Shown one piece after another: positions 6,233 through 7,042 of a stretch of DNA of 7,042 bases. The notes beneath the pieces are model-generated. The model was not told the DNA's origin and searched no databases. It saw nothing but the letters and a program-made list of their open reading frames with translations. The translations under genes and the position numbers were made by a program. Position 1 is the stretch's first letter, and each line of letters opens with the position of its first letter. Source of the DNA: Alphaproteobacteria bacterium (lineage in GTDB: Bacteria; Pseudomonadota; Alphaproteobacteria; Rickettsiales; UBA8987). Location of the stretch: the NCBI GenBank assembly GCA_023269645.1, contig JAHFPR010000109.1:1-7042 (forward strand). Reading direction: 5' to 3'.

Positions 6233-7042
6233 TTACGGTTTTTGCACCCCTGCCCGGTGCTGATTCCAGGCGGTAACCAGCAGGTTAAACAGCTCCAGCG
6301 CATAAACCGGCTTACTCAGGAACCCCGCGAATCCCATCTGTTTCAGCTCCGAGGTAAGCAGGGTGGGGCTGGCACTTGCCATCAGAAGGACGCACTCCCG
6401 CAGCACCCTGTCCGCCTTGATCGCCTTCCCCAGTGCGATGCCGTCCATGCCCGGCAGGTAAAAATCAATCACTGCGATGACGTAAGGCTTCCCCGCCCGC
6501 GCCGCATCCTGCATCTGCGCGAGAGCCTCCTCGCCGGTTTCGCACACGTCACACGCGATGCCCCAGCTTTGCAGATAGCCGGAAAGCACCGCCTGGCTCA
6601 CGATATTATCGTCCACCACCAGTGCCCGCGCTTTGGTGAAATCGTAATGGGTTTTCTCCACGGTGCGCGGCGGCGTTTCCAGTTCCGGCAGCGGAAGCTC
6701 TACCCGAAAGCAGGAGCCTTCGCCGGGGATGCTCGTTACCGAAATATCCCCGCCCATCAGCATCACAAGCTGGCGGCAGATGGCCAGTCCCAGCCCTGTG
6801 CCGCCGAATTTGCGGGTAGTGGCGGTGTTTTCCTGCATGAATTTCTGGAAAATATCTTCCAGGCGGTCGGGCGCGATGCCGATGCCGGTATCCACCACCT
6901 CGATGCTTATTCCTTCGCCCTCCGGCAGGCGGCGCACCCGGAGCATCACATGGCCGCGCTCGGTGAATTTGATGGCGTTGGTCAGCAGGTTGGTGAAGAT
7001 TTGTTGCAGCCGCACCGGGTCGGCCAGAAAATGCACGGGCAC
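6233..7042 (-). CDS. Hybrid sensor histidine kinase, C-terminal part (ATPase and receiver domains)
   Basis: Only the last 270 or so codons are in the window. The frame is open at the right edge, and the GTG at 7042-7040 is internal, because the dimerisation/His domain that must precede the ATPase is missing. Residues counted from the edge: the HATPase_c domain, about 5-118, shows the N box (QQIFTNLLTNAIKF, 13-26), the G1 box DTGIGI at 51-56 and the G2 box GGTGLGLAI at 80-88. After a short linker, a receiver domain (about 138-262) shows VVDD with the acidic pair Asp144/Asp145, the phospho-acceptor Asp193 in VIDFYLPGMDG, Ser223 at the Ser/Thr switch position and Lys244 in SKP. All key catalytic residues are present. 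No output or Hpt domain follows, so phosphate would pass to a separate Hpt protein or the receiver would act as an internal regulator. The signal sensed is unknown. Whether it is linked to the chemotaxis genes is unclear, as a palindrome and a possible promoter lie between. Confidence 0.93.
   Translation of the reverse strand: MPVHFLADPVRLQQIFTNLLTNAIKFTERGHVMLRVRRLPEGEGISIEVVDTGIGIAPDRLEDIFQKFMQENTATTRKFGGTGLGLAICRQLVMLMGGDISVTSIPGEGSCFRVELPLPELETPPRTVEKTHYDFTKARALVVDDNIVSQAVLSGYLQSWGIACDVCETGEEALAQMQDAARAGKPYVIAVIDFYLPGMDGIALGKAIKADRVLRECVLLMASASPTLLTSELKQMGFAGFLSKPVYALELFNLLVTAWNQHRAGVQKP

Noticed and set aside
6121..6303. Short minus-strand open frame overlapping the kinase 3' end and the palindrome
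   Set aside because: It runs through the palindrome and a different frame of the kinase gene, has no ribosome site, and its product looks like translated repeat sequence.
1..7042. CRISPR arrays, tRNA or rRNA genes, insertion sequences, phage or toxin-antitoxin genes
   Set aside because: No regularly spaced repeats, cloverleaf sequences, transposase motifs or paired small toxin-antitoxin frames were seen; gaps between genes are short and accounted for by promoters, the terminator and the palindrome.

Overview
The window is a compact stretch of bacterial chromosome in which every supported gene reads on the minus strand. The moderately high-GC coding DNA, a CtrA-type TTAA-N7-TTAA box, a chemoreceptor with FHKNP-type PAS domains and a GTCATCC...GGATGAC palindrome between genes together suggest a motile, Gram-negative alphaproteobacterium. 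No marker gene fixes the genus, so this is an inference.

In transcription order (right to left): 7042-6233 is the 3' part of a hybrid sensor histidine kinase (ATPase domain plus receiver domain) whose 5' end lies outside the window. The gap 6232-6047 holds a 78-bp imperfect palindrome and a plausible sigma70-like promoter. Then comes a three-gene chemotaxis cluster: cheW (6046-5519), a small exported protein resembling the free-standing periplasmic four-helix-bundle sensor of a chemoreceptor (5465-5052), and a large chemoreceptor of 1079 residues (5002-1763). Gaps inside the cluster are about 50 nt, each with a ribosome binding site and no terminator. A textbook Rho-independent terminator (1738-1699) closes it. 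The next gene (1585 to beyond position 1) encodes an exported protein of unknown function and has its own promoter region with the CtrA-type box at the -35 position.

Functionally the cluster looks like a sensory module. The chemoreceptor has a periplasmic Cache-like domain, two membrane helices, a HAMP domain, two tandem PAS domains, further HAMP-like segments, a signalling hairpin, a flexible tail and a C-terminal GWEEF pentapeptide of the type that binds CheR/CheB. CheW would couple it to the CheA kinase. Both PAS repeats keep a His, a Leu and a Trp at the same spacing as the heme-binding and oxygen-stabilising residues I recall for the Aer2 PAS domain. The receptor may therefore combine a periplasmic ligand signal, possibly helped by the small helical-bundle protein, with an internal gas or redox signal. 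cheA, cheY, cheR and cheB are not in this window.
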